From Puccinia triticina (lineage: Eukaryota > Basidiomycota > Pucciniomycetes > Pucciniales > Pucciniaceae): a DNA stretch of 64,000 nucleotides. This document shows, one piece after another, positions 1-12,898 of the stretch. A model generated the notes under the pieces. That model saw only the letters and a program-made list of their open reading frames with translations. It did no database searches and was not told the DNA's origin. The stretch lies in NCBI RefSeq assembly GCF_026914185.1, contig NC_070568.1, forward strand, positions 2,376,001-2,440,000. Direction: 5' to 3'. Position 1 is the stretch's first letter; each line of letters opens with the position of its first letter. The translations under genes and the position numbers were made by a program.

Positions 1-2988
1 CATGAAGTCCATATCAAGTTGACAACTGAGAGACCCTACCCTCCTCTCCTCAGAAGACCTCCTTATCCTGCCAGCCCCAAAAGCAGAGAAGCTCTTGAGC
101 AACACATTGAAGAGCTAGTAAACCTGAATGTTCTAAGAAAAGTTGGTCATAATGAGGTAGTTGAGATCACTACTCCTGTGATCATTGCCTGGCACAATGG
201 AAAGTCCAGAATGGTAGGAGACTTCAGAGCTTTGAATTCCTATACTGCTTCAGACAGGTATCCCATTCCTAAGATCAGTGAGACTCTGAACAACCTGGCT
301 AAAGCTAAGTACCTGACTAGCATGGATGTACTCAAAGGTTTTCACCAGAATGTCATTGCAGAAGATTCCAGACATCTACTCAGGATTATTATGCACAAAG
401 GAATCTATGAGTACCTGAGAATGCCCTTTGGGATCAAGAATGCCCCCTCCCATTTCCAGAGAATGATGGACATTGAATTCAGAAAAGAAATTGATGAGAA
501 GTGGGTCATTATCTACATTGATGATATCATCATTATGTCCAACACTTGGGAGGAACACCTCAATAGGATAGACAGGATCTTGAAAGTTGTTATCAACATG
601 AACATGAAAATCTCCTTGAAGAAGTGTAACTTTGGATTTGATCAGATCAAAGCTCTAGGTCATCTTGTGTCTGGTATTACCATAGGAATAGACCAGAATA
701 AAGTAGCTGCTGTTCTCCAAAAACCTGTACCTAGTAGTAGGAAAGAAATGCAATCATTTCTTGGTTTTGCTGGCTACTACAGACAACACATTGAGAAGTT
801 TGCAGAGATAGCAAAACCTCTGACTGAACTGACAAGGATTGATGTCATATATGAGATGACTCATCATAGAATAGTAGCCTACAACTTGTTAAAAGAGAAA
901 CTGACCACAGCTCCATTGCTACTGTTTCCTGACTGGGCCCATCCCTTCACACTATATGTAGATGCTAGCATGACTGGTCTAGGTGCTGCTTTACATCAAG
1001 TCCAAGTCATTGATGGAGTGAGAAAAGAAGGACCCATTGTTTTCATATCCAGACAACTGAAAGACAGTGAAACAAGATATGGTGCTAGTCAACTTGAATG
1101 CTTATGTCTGGTCTGGGCCCTGGAAAAACTCCATTACTACTTAGATGGCAGTGTCTTTCATGTTGTAACAGACTGCACAGCTTTGAGATCACTACTGAAC
1201 ATGAAGACTCCCAATAGACATATGCTCAGGTGGCAGATTGCTATTCAGGAATACAGAGGCAATATGACCATAATCCACAGAGATGGGAATATTCACAAGA
1301 ATGCTGATGGACTGAGCAGATGGGCTTTGCCAAATGATCCTAGTAACCCTGCTTATGACCCAGAAGACAAGGATGATGATAGATTCCCCATCATGGGCAT
1401 ACATGTCTCTACTTTCAAGAATGAGTTCTTTGACTCAGTGAGAGAAGGCTACAAGCAAGACAAGAACACTACTATATTGTCTGAACTTTTGTTGAAAGAT
1501 GCTAAAGATGCCCAGCTGAAAAATTCCTTACAAGATCCTTGGAGAAAGCTATATGATGAAGGGAGATTCTCTATATTTGATGGCCTCATCTACTTCAGAG
1601 AGAAACACAACTCTGTCCTAGTCCTAGCTGACAAAGAAAGTATCAACACCATCTTGCATGAATGCCATGACAGTGTCTACTCAGGTCATCTTTCTGAAGA
1701 CAGGACTTTAGAAAAAGTAGCTGATACTGCTTGGTGGGCTAACTGGAAACAAGACACTGGTGAATACTGCTCTTCCTGTGATAGATGCCAGAAAGCAAAT
1801 AAAGCCACAGGCAAAAGATTTGGACTGCTCATGAAAATTGAGGAACCTTCAAAACCATGGGATGTTATTAACATGGATTGGGTAACTTCCTTGTCCCCTG
1901 GAGGAGCTGCTAGTTTCAATGCTTGTCTGGTAATAGTGGACAGATACTCCAAGACCCCTATATTTGTACCCTGCTTCAAAGATGACTCTGCCATGGACAC
2001 TGCCATACTGTTTTGGAACAGAGTAATGCCTAGGACTGGCATACCCAGAATCATCATCTCTGATAGAGACCCTAAGTTCACATCTGAATTCTGGACTGGT
2101 TTACATAGTATGCTGGGAACAAAACTCTCCTTCTCCACAGCTTACCACCCTCAGACTGATGGATTAGCTGAGAGGATGATTCAAACACTTGAAGATATGA
2201 TCAGGAGGTTTTGTGCATATGGTCTAGAATTCAAAGACAATGATGGTTACACTCATGATTGGGTTTCACTTCTACCAATCCTTGAACTAGCATATTGCAC
2301 CAGCATACATTCAACCACTGGAAAACCTCCTGCCATCCTGGAAAAAGGCTGGATCCCAAACCTTCCCAGGAATTTCTTGAAGCAAGACTCTGTAGACATT
2401 CATCCTACTGCTCTTGCCTATGGAAAGATCTTTGAGAAAGCTAGAAAACATGCTGAGCAATGCATAACAGAAGCTACATCTTACAACAAAGAGAGATGGG
2501 ACAAGAGTCACAAAGAACCATCTTTTAAAATTGGTGATAAAGTCCTAATATCCACAGCAAACTTCAACAACCTGTCTGGCCCTAAGAAGATGAGAGACTC
2601 CTTCACTGGACCATTCCTTGTGAAAGCTTTACATGGGAAGAATGCTGTAGAAGTGATACTGACTGAAGAGTTCAGCAGGAAACATCCAACATTTCCTGTC
2701 AGCTTGGTGAAACCATACAGAGACCCCAATCCAGATAAGTTCCCCTTGAGACAGAAAGTCAAAGTTGTCATTCCCCCTATGGATAAGACCCCTCAGAGTA
2801 AAGTCATACAAAAGATTCTCAGAGACAAGAGATTGAGAGTGGAGAACAGAGATGTTATGATGTACTTAGCTAGATACAAAGGTATGAGTGCTGATCATGA
2901 TGAATGGCTCCTTGAGAAAGACATTCAAGACTCTGCTATACTTCTCAGGAAATTCAGAAGTGAGAAGAGGTCTAACCCTGTGGTTTAA
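1..2988 (+). CDS. Ty3/Gypsy chromovirus Pol polyprotein, 5' end cut by window edge
   Basis: This is the 3' part of a retrotransposon Gag-Pol; the frame is open from base 1, so the start lies outside the window. In order it has reverse transcriptase (active site YIDD near residue 167), RNase H ([17 protein letters not shown]), an integrase zinc-binding HHCC region ([12 protein letters not shown], then CSSCDRC), an integrase core with DRYSK, SDRDPKF and [11 protein letters not shown], and a C-terminal chromodomain-like tail ([20 protein letters not shown]). The protein would copy element RNA into DNA and integrate it in the nucleus. It differs by only scattered residues from the copy at 39982-44667 (for example Q/L after GFH, D/E in KQ-KN), so the two copies are recently related. 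A purine tract and a 3' LTR follow directly. No stop interrupts the visible part. Confidence 0.95.
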   Translation, partial: HEVHIKLTTERPYPPLLRRPPYPASPKSREALEQHIEELVNLNVLRKVGHNEVVEITTPVIIAWHNGKSRMVGDFRALNSYTASDRYPIPKISETLNNLAKAKYLTSMDVLKGFHQNVIAEDSRHLLRIIMHKGIYEYLRMPFGIKNAPSHFQRMMDIEFRKEIDEKWVIIYIDDIIIMSNTWEEHLNRIDRILKVVINMNMKISLKKCNFGFDQIKALGHLVSGITIGIDQNKVAAVLQKPVPSSRKEMQSFLGFAGYYRQHIEKFAEIAKPLTELTRIDVIYEMTHHRIVAYNLLKEKLTTAPLLLFPDWAHPFTLYVDASMTGLGAALHQVQVIDGVRKEGPIVFISRQLKDSETRYGASQLECLCLVWALEKLHYYLDGSVFHVVTDCTALRSLLNMKTPNRHMLRWQIAIQEYRGNMTIIHRDGNIHKNADGLSRWALPNDPSNPAYDPEDKDDDRFPIMGIHVSTFKNEFFDSVREGYKQDKNTTILSELLLKDAKDAQLKNSLQDPWRKLYDEGRFSIFDGLIYFREKHNSVLVLADKESINTILHECHDSVYSGHLSEDRTLEKVADTAWWANWKQDTGEYCSSCDRCQKANKATGKRFGLLMKIEEPSKPWDVINMDWVTSLSPGGAASFNACLVIVDRYSKTPIFVPCFKDDSAMDTAILFWNRVMPRTGIPRIIISDRDPKFTSEFWTGLHSMLGTKLSFSTAYHPQTDGLAERMIQTLEDMIRRFCAYGLEFKDNDGYTHDWVSLLPILELAYCTSIHSTTGKPPAILEKGWIPNLPRNFLKQDSVDIHPTALAYGKIFEKARKHAEQCITEATSYNKERWDKSHKEPSFKIGDKVLISTANFNNLSGPKKMRDSFTGPFLVKALHGKNAVEVILTEEFSRKHPTFPVSLVKPYRDPNPDKFPLRQKVKVVIPPMDKTPQSKVIQKILRDKRLRVENRDVMMYLARYKGMSADHDEWLLEKDIQDSAILLRKFRSEKRSNPVV

Positions 2989-3011
2989 TTTCTTATAGAA
3001 ATTCAACCCTT

Positions 3012-3025
3012 TTGGTGGTAGGGAA
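3012..3025 (+). promoter_or_regulatory. Polypurine tract of the Gypsy element
   Basis: The purine-rich stretch GGTGGTAGGGAA abuts the first base (TG) of the 3' LTR, where plus-strand priming normally starts. The same sequence is next to the 3' LTR of the full element on the minus strand at 39945-39957. Confidence 0.7.
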
Positions 3026-3994
3026 TGTCAGCCTTAGAGTCATCACAGCTGACCTAAAAGCTGCCTGTTCTACCTTTTTTACATATAAATTACTTTATAT
3101 CTTTTTCATCTTAAGAGATAACCTTGTTTTGACTTCATATTCTGTTTCCTCATGCAATTTTAACCCTAGTTACAACTTATAAATTCCTTGTAACTATACT
3201 CCTTCCCTGAGTTACTGAGTTATGGCGCCCTTGCGCAGTTGTGACGTGTCAGCGCTACCAGGCGCGCCAAACCACATGTACATATGTAAATTACATAAGC
3301 AAACTGTGAAAATTTTCGTAGTCAGGATCCCCCTTGCCTGAGGCGGATCTACAGACTTCAGCACACCAGAACCACCACCCAGATAACCCCAGGATCACCA
3401 CCAAAGAGCCTACTCTACTCCCAGTATACCTACCGTCACAGGCGCCTAGGATATTGACAGTAAGTAACCTCTTTCACTGAACCTTGATTATCTCAGAGGT
3501 ACAACTCTGTGTCTTGTTTGATCTGCCTTTTCTTCTTGCTTTGCCTCCTCCTTGATCACAGGGCTGTCCCTCCAATTCTACAGGCCTTTGCCTCTATCTT
3601 GATCACAGGGCTGTCCCTTATAATCACTTGGCCTTTGCCTCAAAATCTAGGTTGCAGGGCTGTCCCTCAGGTTTCCCATTAAGAACCTTGACTGTCCAGA
3701 GAGAAGTCTAAAAAACTGTGGCTGGATTAAACTTATCTAATCCAGATACCCTCCTGAGAGGAAGCTGTAGCACTTCTAGCACAGATTAGCAGCACTCTTC
3801 TGAAGAGTAGTATTGCCAGTGGACGTGCATTCCCACTAGAATAACCTAGTACTTCTCTTCCATCTTATCCTGCTTGGTTTCTTTCTCTCTCTTTCTCTTT
3901 TTCTCTTACAGTTGTATTTTCTTTATCCTAAGAAATCAAACTGTTGTCCCCCATTTCTTGTGTCCTGCTGTCACTATAGAGACTCAGGCTCACA
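3026..3994 (+). repeat. 3' LTR of the Gypsy element
   Basis: This LTR begins TGTCAGCCTTAGAG and ends CTCAGGCTCACA, with TG...CA ends. It is about 969 bp and matches the two 966-bp LTRs at 38979-39944 and 47531-48496 in inverse orientation. It contains three imperfect direct copies of a motif built on CAGGGCTGTCCCT and GGCCTTTGCCTC. The base pairs after it (TTAAC) belong to the interrupted OB-like gene. The 5' LTR and the other TSD copy lie outside the window. Confidence 0.93.
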
Positions 3995-4719
3995 TTAACA
4001 ACCAGAAGGCCCAGACTCGTTGAAAAATCTATCAAGTCGCCTTCAAGATGAACCTTTACGCCAGGCTCCAAGCGCACTCTATCACTTAGGTTCACCATCG
4101 AACCATCAATTATATATTTCACGTAAAATTCACCGTCCGGGAGTGCCTAGAAAATCAAAATTACTATGCAAGTTAGGACACAATTGAACGGCGACTTACG
4201 AGTCCGCGGTGGCCGACGATTATTTCGGTTTTATTGCAATTGTCAAGACCGGTACCCGCGATTTTGACCTGGCGTATTGTACCTGTTCCACGAATCTGAA
4301 CTGGCTCGACTCTTGAGGCTCAACGTGTAAACCTCTTCCACTTCAAACCTTCAGAACCATACTGTAACATTTGATTTCCATTGCGATCGACAACGCTGAC
4401 ACTTCCTTCCAGCTTATAGTATTCTCCAGACGCTAGCCTCGGAACGTTTGTCGAAATTGGGCTCAAGCTTACTGAAAGCTTAGGAATCATGCCCACATTT
4501 GCCCCTGACAACATCGCCGATGACCTGATACTTTGGACTTCAAACGTAGATCTCTCAAACTCGAGCGCCTAAATTGAAGTGATGTTTCAGTTTGTCCGCT
4601 ATCTAACCAAATTCAACAATCAGGCTCACTGTTGAGATCGCTTTGAATTTTCCAGCAAAATGTAAACTTTGAGGTTCGGTACAATTGTTCAACCATTTGA
4701 CCAAACAAATCGACTCCAT
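3995..4719 (-). pseudogene. OB-like two-domain rust family gene, truncated by the Gypsy LTR
   Basis: A spliced minus-strand gene can be read. Exon 1 starts at ATG 4717-4719 (MESICLVKWLNNCTEP) and ends at a GTGAGC donor. Exon 2 contains LASGEYYKLEGSVSVVDRNG. An exon after a TTTCTAG acceptor contains PGVKVHLEGDLIDFSTSLG and then runs straight into the LTR. The two blocks resemble the intact paralogue at 13564-14763 (YYMSGKVIATNDGKTPVLTY and CEIAGVLVDFDTDDKIAIVL), and the beta-strand-like spacing suggests two OB-fold-like modules. A stop after WKRFTR and the lost 3' end show it is broken. Function is unknown; single-strand DNA binding would be a guess from the fold impression and from the Helitron beside the paralogue. 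Confidence 0.6.
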
Positions 4720-5549
4720 TTTAAAGTTAAGAGGCTATTCTTTTGCAATGCCTTCCCACAAATTTCCTTGATTGGATGTTTGAGTCGGTGATGAAACTGG
4801 TTAGATGAGTGGTCAGATTCCTACCTCTCCGGTTTTAAGCAATCCTTTCAGCCTTTAGTCGCTAAGCTAACGTGAACCCGATTTACCGTCGTAGCAAAGG
4901 TAACCATCATAAGCCAACTGTAGCCCGATGCCAAGCTCGCGCCGCCGAACTCTTACCAGAAAGCCTCATTCAAGTTTTTTCCCTCACAATAGTCTACTTT
5001 CAATGGCAACCAACAAGCCCAATCCCACGCCCACCATGGCCTCAACGACTCGGCCTTAAACGTAAGCGCCCCCGCAACTTTGCCCCCACTGAATGACCCT
5101 GTTGAAACTTCCTATTCTGACATGTATTCATATGTATCCTTTTCCCTTCCGGCTAGTCATTCTAGAACACGGACCCACCACTCCCCTCACCGGGGTCCAA
5201 GCAATCGACAACTCCGCGAGTGCCAAGAGAGGTCACATGTGGGATGAGGGCTCGACCTTCGGAATCCTTTGGCCCAGTTGGCGCGGCCAACTATCTCGTG
5301 AAAATTTTAGATTTTTCGATGGTCAAAGTTTCATGTTGTATCAACGACTTGTAATCCTGAACACCGCGGCCGGTCGGAGACCTTCTGCCTCAACCGTTTA
5401 CTCATTCATGACGAAGCTTTTGCCATAGCTTTATCCGGCGCATATATTGAATTAATCTTGCATTTTCATTATCACATTTAGTTTTTATTCTACACCGAAC
5501 CTCCCATGCATAGTTAATGAATAATGACGCATCGCTAGTCCCTCCCATC
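4720..5549. other. Stretch with no gene I can support
   Basis: Two open frames on the plus strand (4872-5096 and 5093-5428) lack a recognisable domain and have no conserved-looking composition. It probably holds decayed sequence between the OB-like remnant and the foldback element. Confidence 0.4.
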
Positions 5550-7418
5550 TGCTCCTTGCAACACCAGGAAAAAAAAGTAGTCAGTTGATGACAACTGACA
5601 TAACACAGCTCTGGTTTCAGCTCCAAAGCTACTCCATCTGCTAGTTCAGGGCTGGCTGGCACACAGCTCAGTGCCCATTTTGGCACAGCTGAAGCCTCTA
5701 GCTTGCAATTTTCACAAGCTGCTCCTCAGCTTTGTCCCAGGCAAAGCTGCTGCTCAGCCTTGGCCCAGGCCCAGCTGCCCCTCAGTCTTGGCACAGGACA
5801 AGCCACTGCTCAGCCTTTGCCTGAGCAAGAACGGGTGTTGATAGACACACACCCGTCCCCCGGAGGCAAGCCCTCGCCCACGCCCTTTGAAAAGGGCGTG
5901 TGGGACCGCACACCCTTGATAAAGGGCGAAAGGGCATGCACACCCCTGTATGGGCGTGCGAGGGCGTGCACGCCCCCACATGGGCGTTCACGGGCGTGCA
6001 CCATGGCTCGTCGGGAGCTCCTCGGCGGGCAGATGCAAGTATACCTGCTCGCCGAGAGCCCCTCGGCGGGCAGTTACAGATACCACCTCGCCGAGAGCCT
6101 CTCGGAGAGCAGGTATACATGCACCTGCTCGCCGAGAGCCTTGCCTGCTCGCCGAGAAGGATAACTCTCGGCGAGCAGGTATACAAACACCTACCCGCCG
6201 AGCCTGCTCACCGAGAGCCCCTCGGCGGGCAGGTGCATGTATACCTGCTCGCGCAGAGAAATCCTCGGCGAGCAGGCATACAGATCCCACCTCGCCGAGA
6301 GCCTCTCGGCGAGCAGGTATACATACACCTGCCCACCGAGCCTGCTCACCGAGAGCCCCTCGGCGGGCAGGTGCATTTATACCTGCTCGCCGAGAGAAAT
6401 CCTCGGCGAGCAGGCATACATATCCCACCTCGCCAAGAGCCTCTCGGCGAGCAGGTATACTTGCACCTGCCCGCGGAGAGGCTCTTGGTGAGCAGGCTCG
6501 GCGGGCAGGTGCATGTATACCTGCTCGCCGAGAGAAATCCTCGGCGAGCAGGCATACACCTCTCGGCGAGCAGGCATACATATCCCCGCTCGCCGAGAGC
6601 CTTGCCTGCTCGCCGAGAAGGATAACTCTCGGCGAGCAGGTATACAAACACCTGCCCGCCGAGCCTGCTCGCCAAGAGCCCCTCGGCGGGCAGGTTCAAG
6701 TATACCTTCTCGCCAAGAGCCCCTCGGCGGGCAGGTTCAACTATACCTGCTCGCCGAGAGGCTCTTGGCGAGGTGGGATATGTATGCCTGCTCGCCGAGG
6801 ATTTCTCTCGGCGAGCAGGTATAAATGCACCTGCCCGCCGAGGGGCTCTTGGTGAGCAGGCTTGGTGGGCAGGTATATGTATACCTGCTCGCCGAGAGGC
6901 TCTCGGCGAGGTGGGATCTGTATGCCTGCTCGCCGAGGATTTCTCTCGGCGAGCAGGTATAGATGCACCTGCCCGCCGAGGGGCTCTCCGTGAGCAGGCT
7001 CGGCGGGCAGGTGTTTGTATACCTGCTCGCCGAGAGTTATCCTTGTCGGCGAGCAGGGATACATACACCATACCCACCGAGGGGCTCTCGGCGAGCAGGC
7101 ACGGTGCACGCTTGTGCACGCCTATGTGGGGGCGTGCACGCCCTTGATAAAGGGTGCGCGGTCCCACACGCCCTGTTCGAAGGGCGTGGTCGTGGGCGTG
7201 CCCCCGGAGGACAGGTGTGCATTTATCAATGCCCGTTCTTGCTCAGGCAAAGGCTGAGCAGTGGCTTGTCCTGTGCCAAGACTGGAGGCAGCTGTGCCTG
7301 GGACAAAGCTGAGGATCAGCTCGTGAAAATTGCACTAGAGGCTGGATAGCCAGCTGGAGCAGGTGTCATGTCAGTTGTCATCTAGTGACTACTGATTTTT
7401 CCTGGTGCAAGAGATGAC
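5550..7418. mobile_element. Foldback element with ~450-bp inverted arms
   Basis: The left flank (5550-6000) and the reverse complement of the right flank (7095-7418) are clearly similar over their whole length. Shared landmarks include ACCAGGAAAAA, GATGACAACTGACAT, TTGGCACAGGACAAGCCACT, GCTCAGCCTTTGCCTGAGCA and the GGGCGTGTGGGACCGC block. The centre (about 6003-7095) is a GC-rich satellite. There is no transposase and the exact ends and TSD are not clear. It is best described as a non-autonomous foldback element or giant palindrome. Confidence 0.75.
6003..7095. repeat. GC-rich self-complementary satellite (CTCGGCGAGCAGGTATAC type)
   Basis: The stretch consists of alternating direct and inverted copies of CTCGGCGAGCAGGTATAC and the variant CTCGGCGGGCAGGTGCAT. 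The inner motif GAGCAGGTATACCTGCTC is itself nearly palindromic. A higher-order period of about 138 bp is visible (for example GGGCAGGTGCAT at about 6227 and 6365). Long open frames exist on both strands only because the units contain few stops; they translate to SPRAPRRAG-type low-complexity peptides and are not taken as genes. Confidence 0.85.
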
Positions 7419-8045
7419 TAATCTCAGGTTCAAGTTTGTAAGATATCACTAAGCCATCATCGCCACCTGAGTTTCCGCTCAGGCTAGCCAGCGTTTCCAG
7501 CTTCGATTAAGTCAAACACTATATGTCAAGTTTAATATTAAGCCAGATCGCGGACTTGAGCCTTGTTTGAAAAGACAAACTTAGTTTCCTGAGTCAGGTT
7601 AGTTCAAATTGGGTTACAGGCCAAAATACCGGGATCGATCCGGCGGTTCAAAGTCATCTCAGGCTCAAAGAGGAGTGGAGACCTCTCGCGAGTATGATTT
7701 CTCAGCAAACTTTGATGAGCGCCTCTTTGTTTTCCGCTTGCCTTAGTGGCCGATTATCATATAAACAATGTTCAATTAGGCACAATTGCAAAGTATCTAC
7801 AACAAATCTAACAGTGGCATGAGCCATGATCGTTGATTCATATCGTGAGTTGTCGATAGGTAGGACCAACACATCCTAGGAGGCGTGCCTGTGTGTGACT
7901 GGGACTTCGAGGGATCATAGCCCACAACTTGCGAGCTGCTAACCTAGATGCCACTCTCGTCAGAATATTCCACCGGCCATTCGCGGCGTTCTCAAGCCTA
8001 CATGAATCAGATTTAAAGGAAATTTAAGATTTGACTAAAAAATAA
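7419..8045. other. Non-coding flank between foldback element and Helitron gene
   Basis: No open frame with support is present. The Helitron 3' terminus (a hairpin followed by CTRR, read on the minus strand) should lie here or in the preceding repeat, but I could not identify it confidently. Confidence 0.35.
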
Positions 8046-11000
8046 TTACGCAGATGACTTCCCATTCCGAGTTGCGGGTTTGAAAATGAACTTGTGGACA
8101 ACATTTATTACGCCCTCCCGGATCGCTGGTTTTGCAACAAGCAGATTATTCACGTTCGAGACCCGAGACAAGGCAACGTACAGTTGTCCATGAGCAAAAA
8201 TATCGGTTTGCAGAAAAACGCCAACGCGCCCGAGTGTTTGGCCCTGACTCTTATTGATTGACATTGCATAAGCAGGTCTAACCAAAAATTGGAACCGGAA
8301 GAATGATTGACCGGATTGTTTGTTTGCCTTGCTTTGGAGCTTGATGCGGGGCAAAGTGACTTCCTCTCTGGCAAAAGGTCCTCCCATTAGGATACCACAC
8401 AAAATGTGTTCAGATATTCTTGTTAGCAGGATTCTGGTTCCGTTGCAGATGCCGCTTCCAATGCGGAGGTTTCGAGTGACAACCACTGGCATCCCAACCT
8501 TGAGCTTGAGCGCATGTTCTGGGAGCCTGGGTGGAGATAGCTTGTTCAAGTTCTCTTCAGGGAGGCTTTCATATGCGTCGGTGTCTGGTGTGTCTATCGA
8601 GTAGAGCAGGAATGTTTGGCCAGGGAGTTTTGACATAACTTCATCATTGATGACCTTCACGGTGCGGTTGAGGGGCGCCAAAATACACCGGTCGTTCAGG
8701 TAAGCGAGTCGTTCCGGGATAGATAACCCAACCATATCCGCAAGGGAGCCGTAGACGAAGTCAATCAACCCATCACAACTCATTTCATCGGGACCAATGT
8801 TTAGGGTCTTTATATTCCTGAGTTTGACTATCTCGAAATCGTTCTTCTGATTCACGCCTTCGCCCAATGCAAGAAGTCCTCTTGCGAACCAAATATTGGA
8901 TTGTGAGTCATCGCTTTCGAGCGCCCTAGCCAGCCTCATGTTTTCCGTGAGCTTAAGTTGGAACAAAGAATTCCAAATCCTTGACGACTTGAGTGTTGCA
9001 GCCCACGATTTCGGGTATTCGTCATGTTTTACAACGGGCAATATTTGCCGGAAATCACCTGCAAATACAACTGTCTTTCCGCCGAACGGTTTCTCCGATG
9101 CGCAGAGGCGTTTGAGTGTAAGGTCCACTGCTTCAATAGCGAACCGGTGAATCGTCACGATTTCGTCCCAGATGATGAGATTGCATGATCTTAGTTTCTC
9201 TCCGAGCATCGTGTCCAATTGAACAGGGCATTCAGCTCCCTCGAGAGGGTCAATTGGGATTTTGAACGCGGAGTGAGCTGTCTGGCCCCCGCGGAGCAGA
9301 AGTGCCGCAACCCCCGACAATGCCACAACAATGTTCGAATAGCCTTTGAGTTCTGAGGCGTCGATGATTGAATTCAAGAGGAAAGTTTTCCCAGTTCCTC
9401 CTGGGCCATCCAAATAAAACAACTTGCCGGTCGGGCCCGCCAGCGAGTTGATAACTTTGCCAAAGATGGATCTTTGAGCTTTGTTGAACTGGATCTTTGC
9501 TGCATCAAGTCTTGATCTGATCGGCGAGGGATTAAACGGAACTGAACGTTCATGGGTCATTTCATCAATTAGAGTCCTTTCTTCTCGCGTAATACTTATC
9601 CCGCACGACTCAAGCGAGGAACCCATGCTGACAATCATAGCTTCAAGCCGGAACAAGCCCATCATCCGGCGTTCGTCAAGCCTCAACTGTTGACTGTTGC
9701 GTCGGTCCATATCTACCCGTAACATGTCATCAGTCATATTCTCGACATGGTTTTCGAAGAGGGCGTTTGGATCCGACGGAGGAGAATGTACACATATTAT
9801 GGAAAACATTTGGGTTAATTGATAGCCGGATTGAACCAAGCCTGCCTCTGTCATTGCGAGATCGTAAAGCGAGTCGTTTGCAAGAAGTCCGCGCCCATTA
9901 CAGGCGGCTTGATAGCTCTCGTAGAGGACCCCGTTGAACCTTCTGAAATCCTCGAACTCCATCGCCCCTTTGACATGAAGTAGGAGTAGACGAAGGTAAA
10001 ACTTTTCGCCTGCCAAATATGAGATAGAATAAATCCTTCCGACGGACTCCGCTCGTGATTTTCGAGGGTTCCATTCTTTGTTTGATTTATCCCACCAAAA
10101 AAAAGTCGGAATATCGGCGTAGAGTAGAGACCGGGCTCTTCGACCTTCTGCCCCTACGGCGTCGTTGATGTTAAGCTCCAGGAATCCTGTCAGAGTTGTC
10201 CTTGAGGCTTTCCCACTTTTGACTTGACCTTCCGCGTCTTCATTGTCGTTAAAGTACACGACCTGTTCATCTTCTTCGTGAACATTTAATCTTGTCACCG
10301 CCGGCGATCTGTCCGACAAAGGAAATTTAAATAGACGCCAAGCAGCTTTGCAATTTTGATTAGCATGGTAAAGAAGATTTCTAACAGTTACAGGGAACAT
10401 ACCTTCTGGAGGAGAAATATAACGTGCATCGACGTAAGCTTGTGTTTCATCTTCCATTTCTAACGCCAAATAGCTTCGATCGTGGCCTTTGGTGATATAT
10501 TTGTATAGGTATTTAATTGCCGTTGAGTGAACGGGGACCTCGACGTTGATATGACATTGGAACATTAATGTCAAAACCCGATTGAAAGGAACGACGGATC
10601 CATTATCGAAGCGTGTCGTATGCTTCATAATAAACCTGCCGTCGTTACGACAAAGATAGACTGGATACGCTCCGTCGACAGTGACTGTACGCGGCGAGTA
10701 CGGTTTCGGAAATCCAAGCTTACAGCCTCCTTCTTTCCAGCAGGATCTTCCCTTGCACGGGCCGTGCAACATGAAGCGTGTGACGAGGGCGTGCAGTTGA
10801 GGTTCTTCGGTTTCGTCGGGGATTTCTGCAGATACAAGTAGGTCAATCTTCTCAGGCGTGGACGGTTTGTCCTTGTCATCGAGTGTGACCATAAGATGTG
10901 CGTGCGGCAGCCCTCTCTTCTGGAACTCAATGGTGTAGACGTAAGCAACGACCCGCCCAAGCCTTTCCATCTTCACGAGTTCTTTGATTAGCGCTTTGAC

Positions 11001-12898
11001 CTTGAGCCTGAACACGCGGGCGACAATTGTCGGGTGGTCGAAGGCTTTTTCTCCCTTTGGAATCATCGCCGCAATTGCCACCCAATCTGGATTCGCTGTC
11101 ATCGTAATAAAGAGCGAGGGAGGGCCAAACTTATTACATATGGCCATCGCGTCATAATATAATTGGGACATTCCCCGAGGGCTGCCGATGAAAGTTGCTG
11201 GTAAGATTATCCTTCTTGCGTCGAATGCTTTCTGATTTTCAAGGCCTCGAATAAGTTGTTTGTATTGGCTGGCCTTGAGTGCTGCTTGATTATTACGGAT
11301 GAATTGAAGCCGCTGACGCTCGACACAGACGTACATGTCGACAACTAATTCTTGCAAAAGAGACCGGCCGCGGAGGATAGCTGAAAAATGGCCTGGCCGC
11401 TCGAATAGAAGATGGGCATACCATTCCAGGGAACCAACCTTCCTGTTGCGAACTGTATTCTATGTCAGCGAAGTTCAACTAAAAATCAAACAAAGTACGA
11501 ACCTTGTTCAGTTGAGCATTTGTAAAGCTTGTGCCATTGCTGTTCGCCCCTTGGAAAGAAGAGCGGATAGCGAAGTGGAAAGTAAGAAGAGTGCATGTCG
11601 GAGATGGAGACCAATTTGTCGTCTTTCCGATGAAGGATAATATCCCTTTCTTTGACAATTTCTCCATCTCCCGATACTATAGCTGCGACTTCACTCATCG
11701 TTGGCTCGTTATACCTTTTCGGGTCGTCGCCCGGGCGCGAGATTCCTTTCAACTTCAATGTTTTTGCATTCGCTTCGTCGAGGATTTGTCGGGCTGATTT
11801 GAAGAGTTTGGCGTACGGGTTGTGATTATACATAAAGGACATGATGGTCGAAACAGTTGAAGGTAACAACCCAGGAACCCTCCCATTAGAAAAACCCAAA
11901 CCTTCAGCTTTGCGAACTCGGAGTTCTGCTTCGTTGGTTCCGTGGTCGCCGACAACAAAAATTTGAGCAAATCCGGGGTTCAATTTGTCGACGGGTTCGA
12001 TGCTCGAAATCAAGTGCGTTAAGCCACCCGACATCCTAAAAACATTAACGCCCATTGGTCCTTGAACTGATCGATCGATGTTGGCTCGTAAAGATGTAAA
12101 CTATACCGCATTATTGTACATTCTTGTGAACTGCTGAAAATTGTGGGCGGCTGGAACCGAGTGTAAGCTCATGTATCGGAGGGGGCGTCAAAAAAACTTA
12201 CAAGGAGTCGTCCCGGTGAATAGGGACTTCAAAGCATTGGGGTAGCACTTCGCCGCTTCATCAAAAATGGGCAATCTGACTTTGTTCTTGCCGCAACACA
12301 TCGTGTAATCGATCAAAGATTTATGGCGGTCCCCAATCGAACATTCAGACGCCCAGTGGAGCGCTCCGCAGGAATTACAAGGCCGGTTGCATTCTCCAAT
12401 GTTGAGAGGAAAAGTTGCGAAGTCGTAAGCTAAAATCTTTGATTCGCAATTGCGTGCAGGGTTAGTAACAATTTTTCCTTTTAATTCTACCATTGTTGTT
12501 TCATAAAAACGTATGAGTATCGCATGTGTCGATTTGGTTAAGTTCGATATCCAGATGGGAATTTGTGGATGATGTAAAATGTCGATTTCAGGTCGCTCTG
12601 CTGCCGGCCGCAAGTATGATTTAAACCAAGACACGATGTAGGCATCGGATACGCATTGGTGGATTTCTTGATCGTCAAAGAGCCTGTGGGTTTTGGCCCT
12701 CGGCCTAGTCGAAAACGATGAAACCAGACGCCCTTCAGGCATTGAATACGCAGTTGAGAACCTCTCTGTTGTCAAAGCGCCTTTGGGTTTGGACCCTAGG
12801 CCTAGGCAAAAACCAATACACAAGATACAGCCCCGGGCCCGCACGTCCTTGGTCGTAGCTGAAATAGGGCGCGAGTGTGGTTTAGCCCGATTCCTCAT
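8046..12898 (-). CDS. Helitron RepHel (HUH replicase plus PIF1 helicase), one in-frame stop
   Basis: Spliced minus-strand gene. The main exon runs from 11452 to 8046; an intron at 11453-11502, an exon 11503-12133, an intron 12134-12201 (GTAAGT donor, TTTCAG acceptor) and a 5' exon to about 12898 precede it. The 5' exon has a zinc-cluster block (ECNRPCNSCGALHW, then CCG). The replicase has the HUH motif GLPHAHLMV and the tyrosine region KYLYKYITKGHDR. The helicase has Walker A GPGGTGKTFLL, Walker B IIWDEI, FAGDFRQILPVV and SINKSQGQTL...LYVALSRV. The protein nicks and unwinds DNA for rolling-circle transposition. A TAG at 12101-12103 falls between YNNAV and FTSL in an otherwise conserved stretch, so the copy is probably inactive unless it is spliced differently. 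The start codon is uncertain. Confidence 0.9.

Noticed and set aside
5782..7349. Many long open frames on both strands inside the GC-rich satellite (up to about 300 codons)
   Set aside because: They exist in several frames at once, translate to repeated SPRAPRRAG-like peptides and follow the repeat period; stop-poor repeats explain them.
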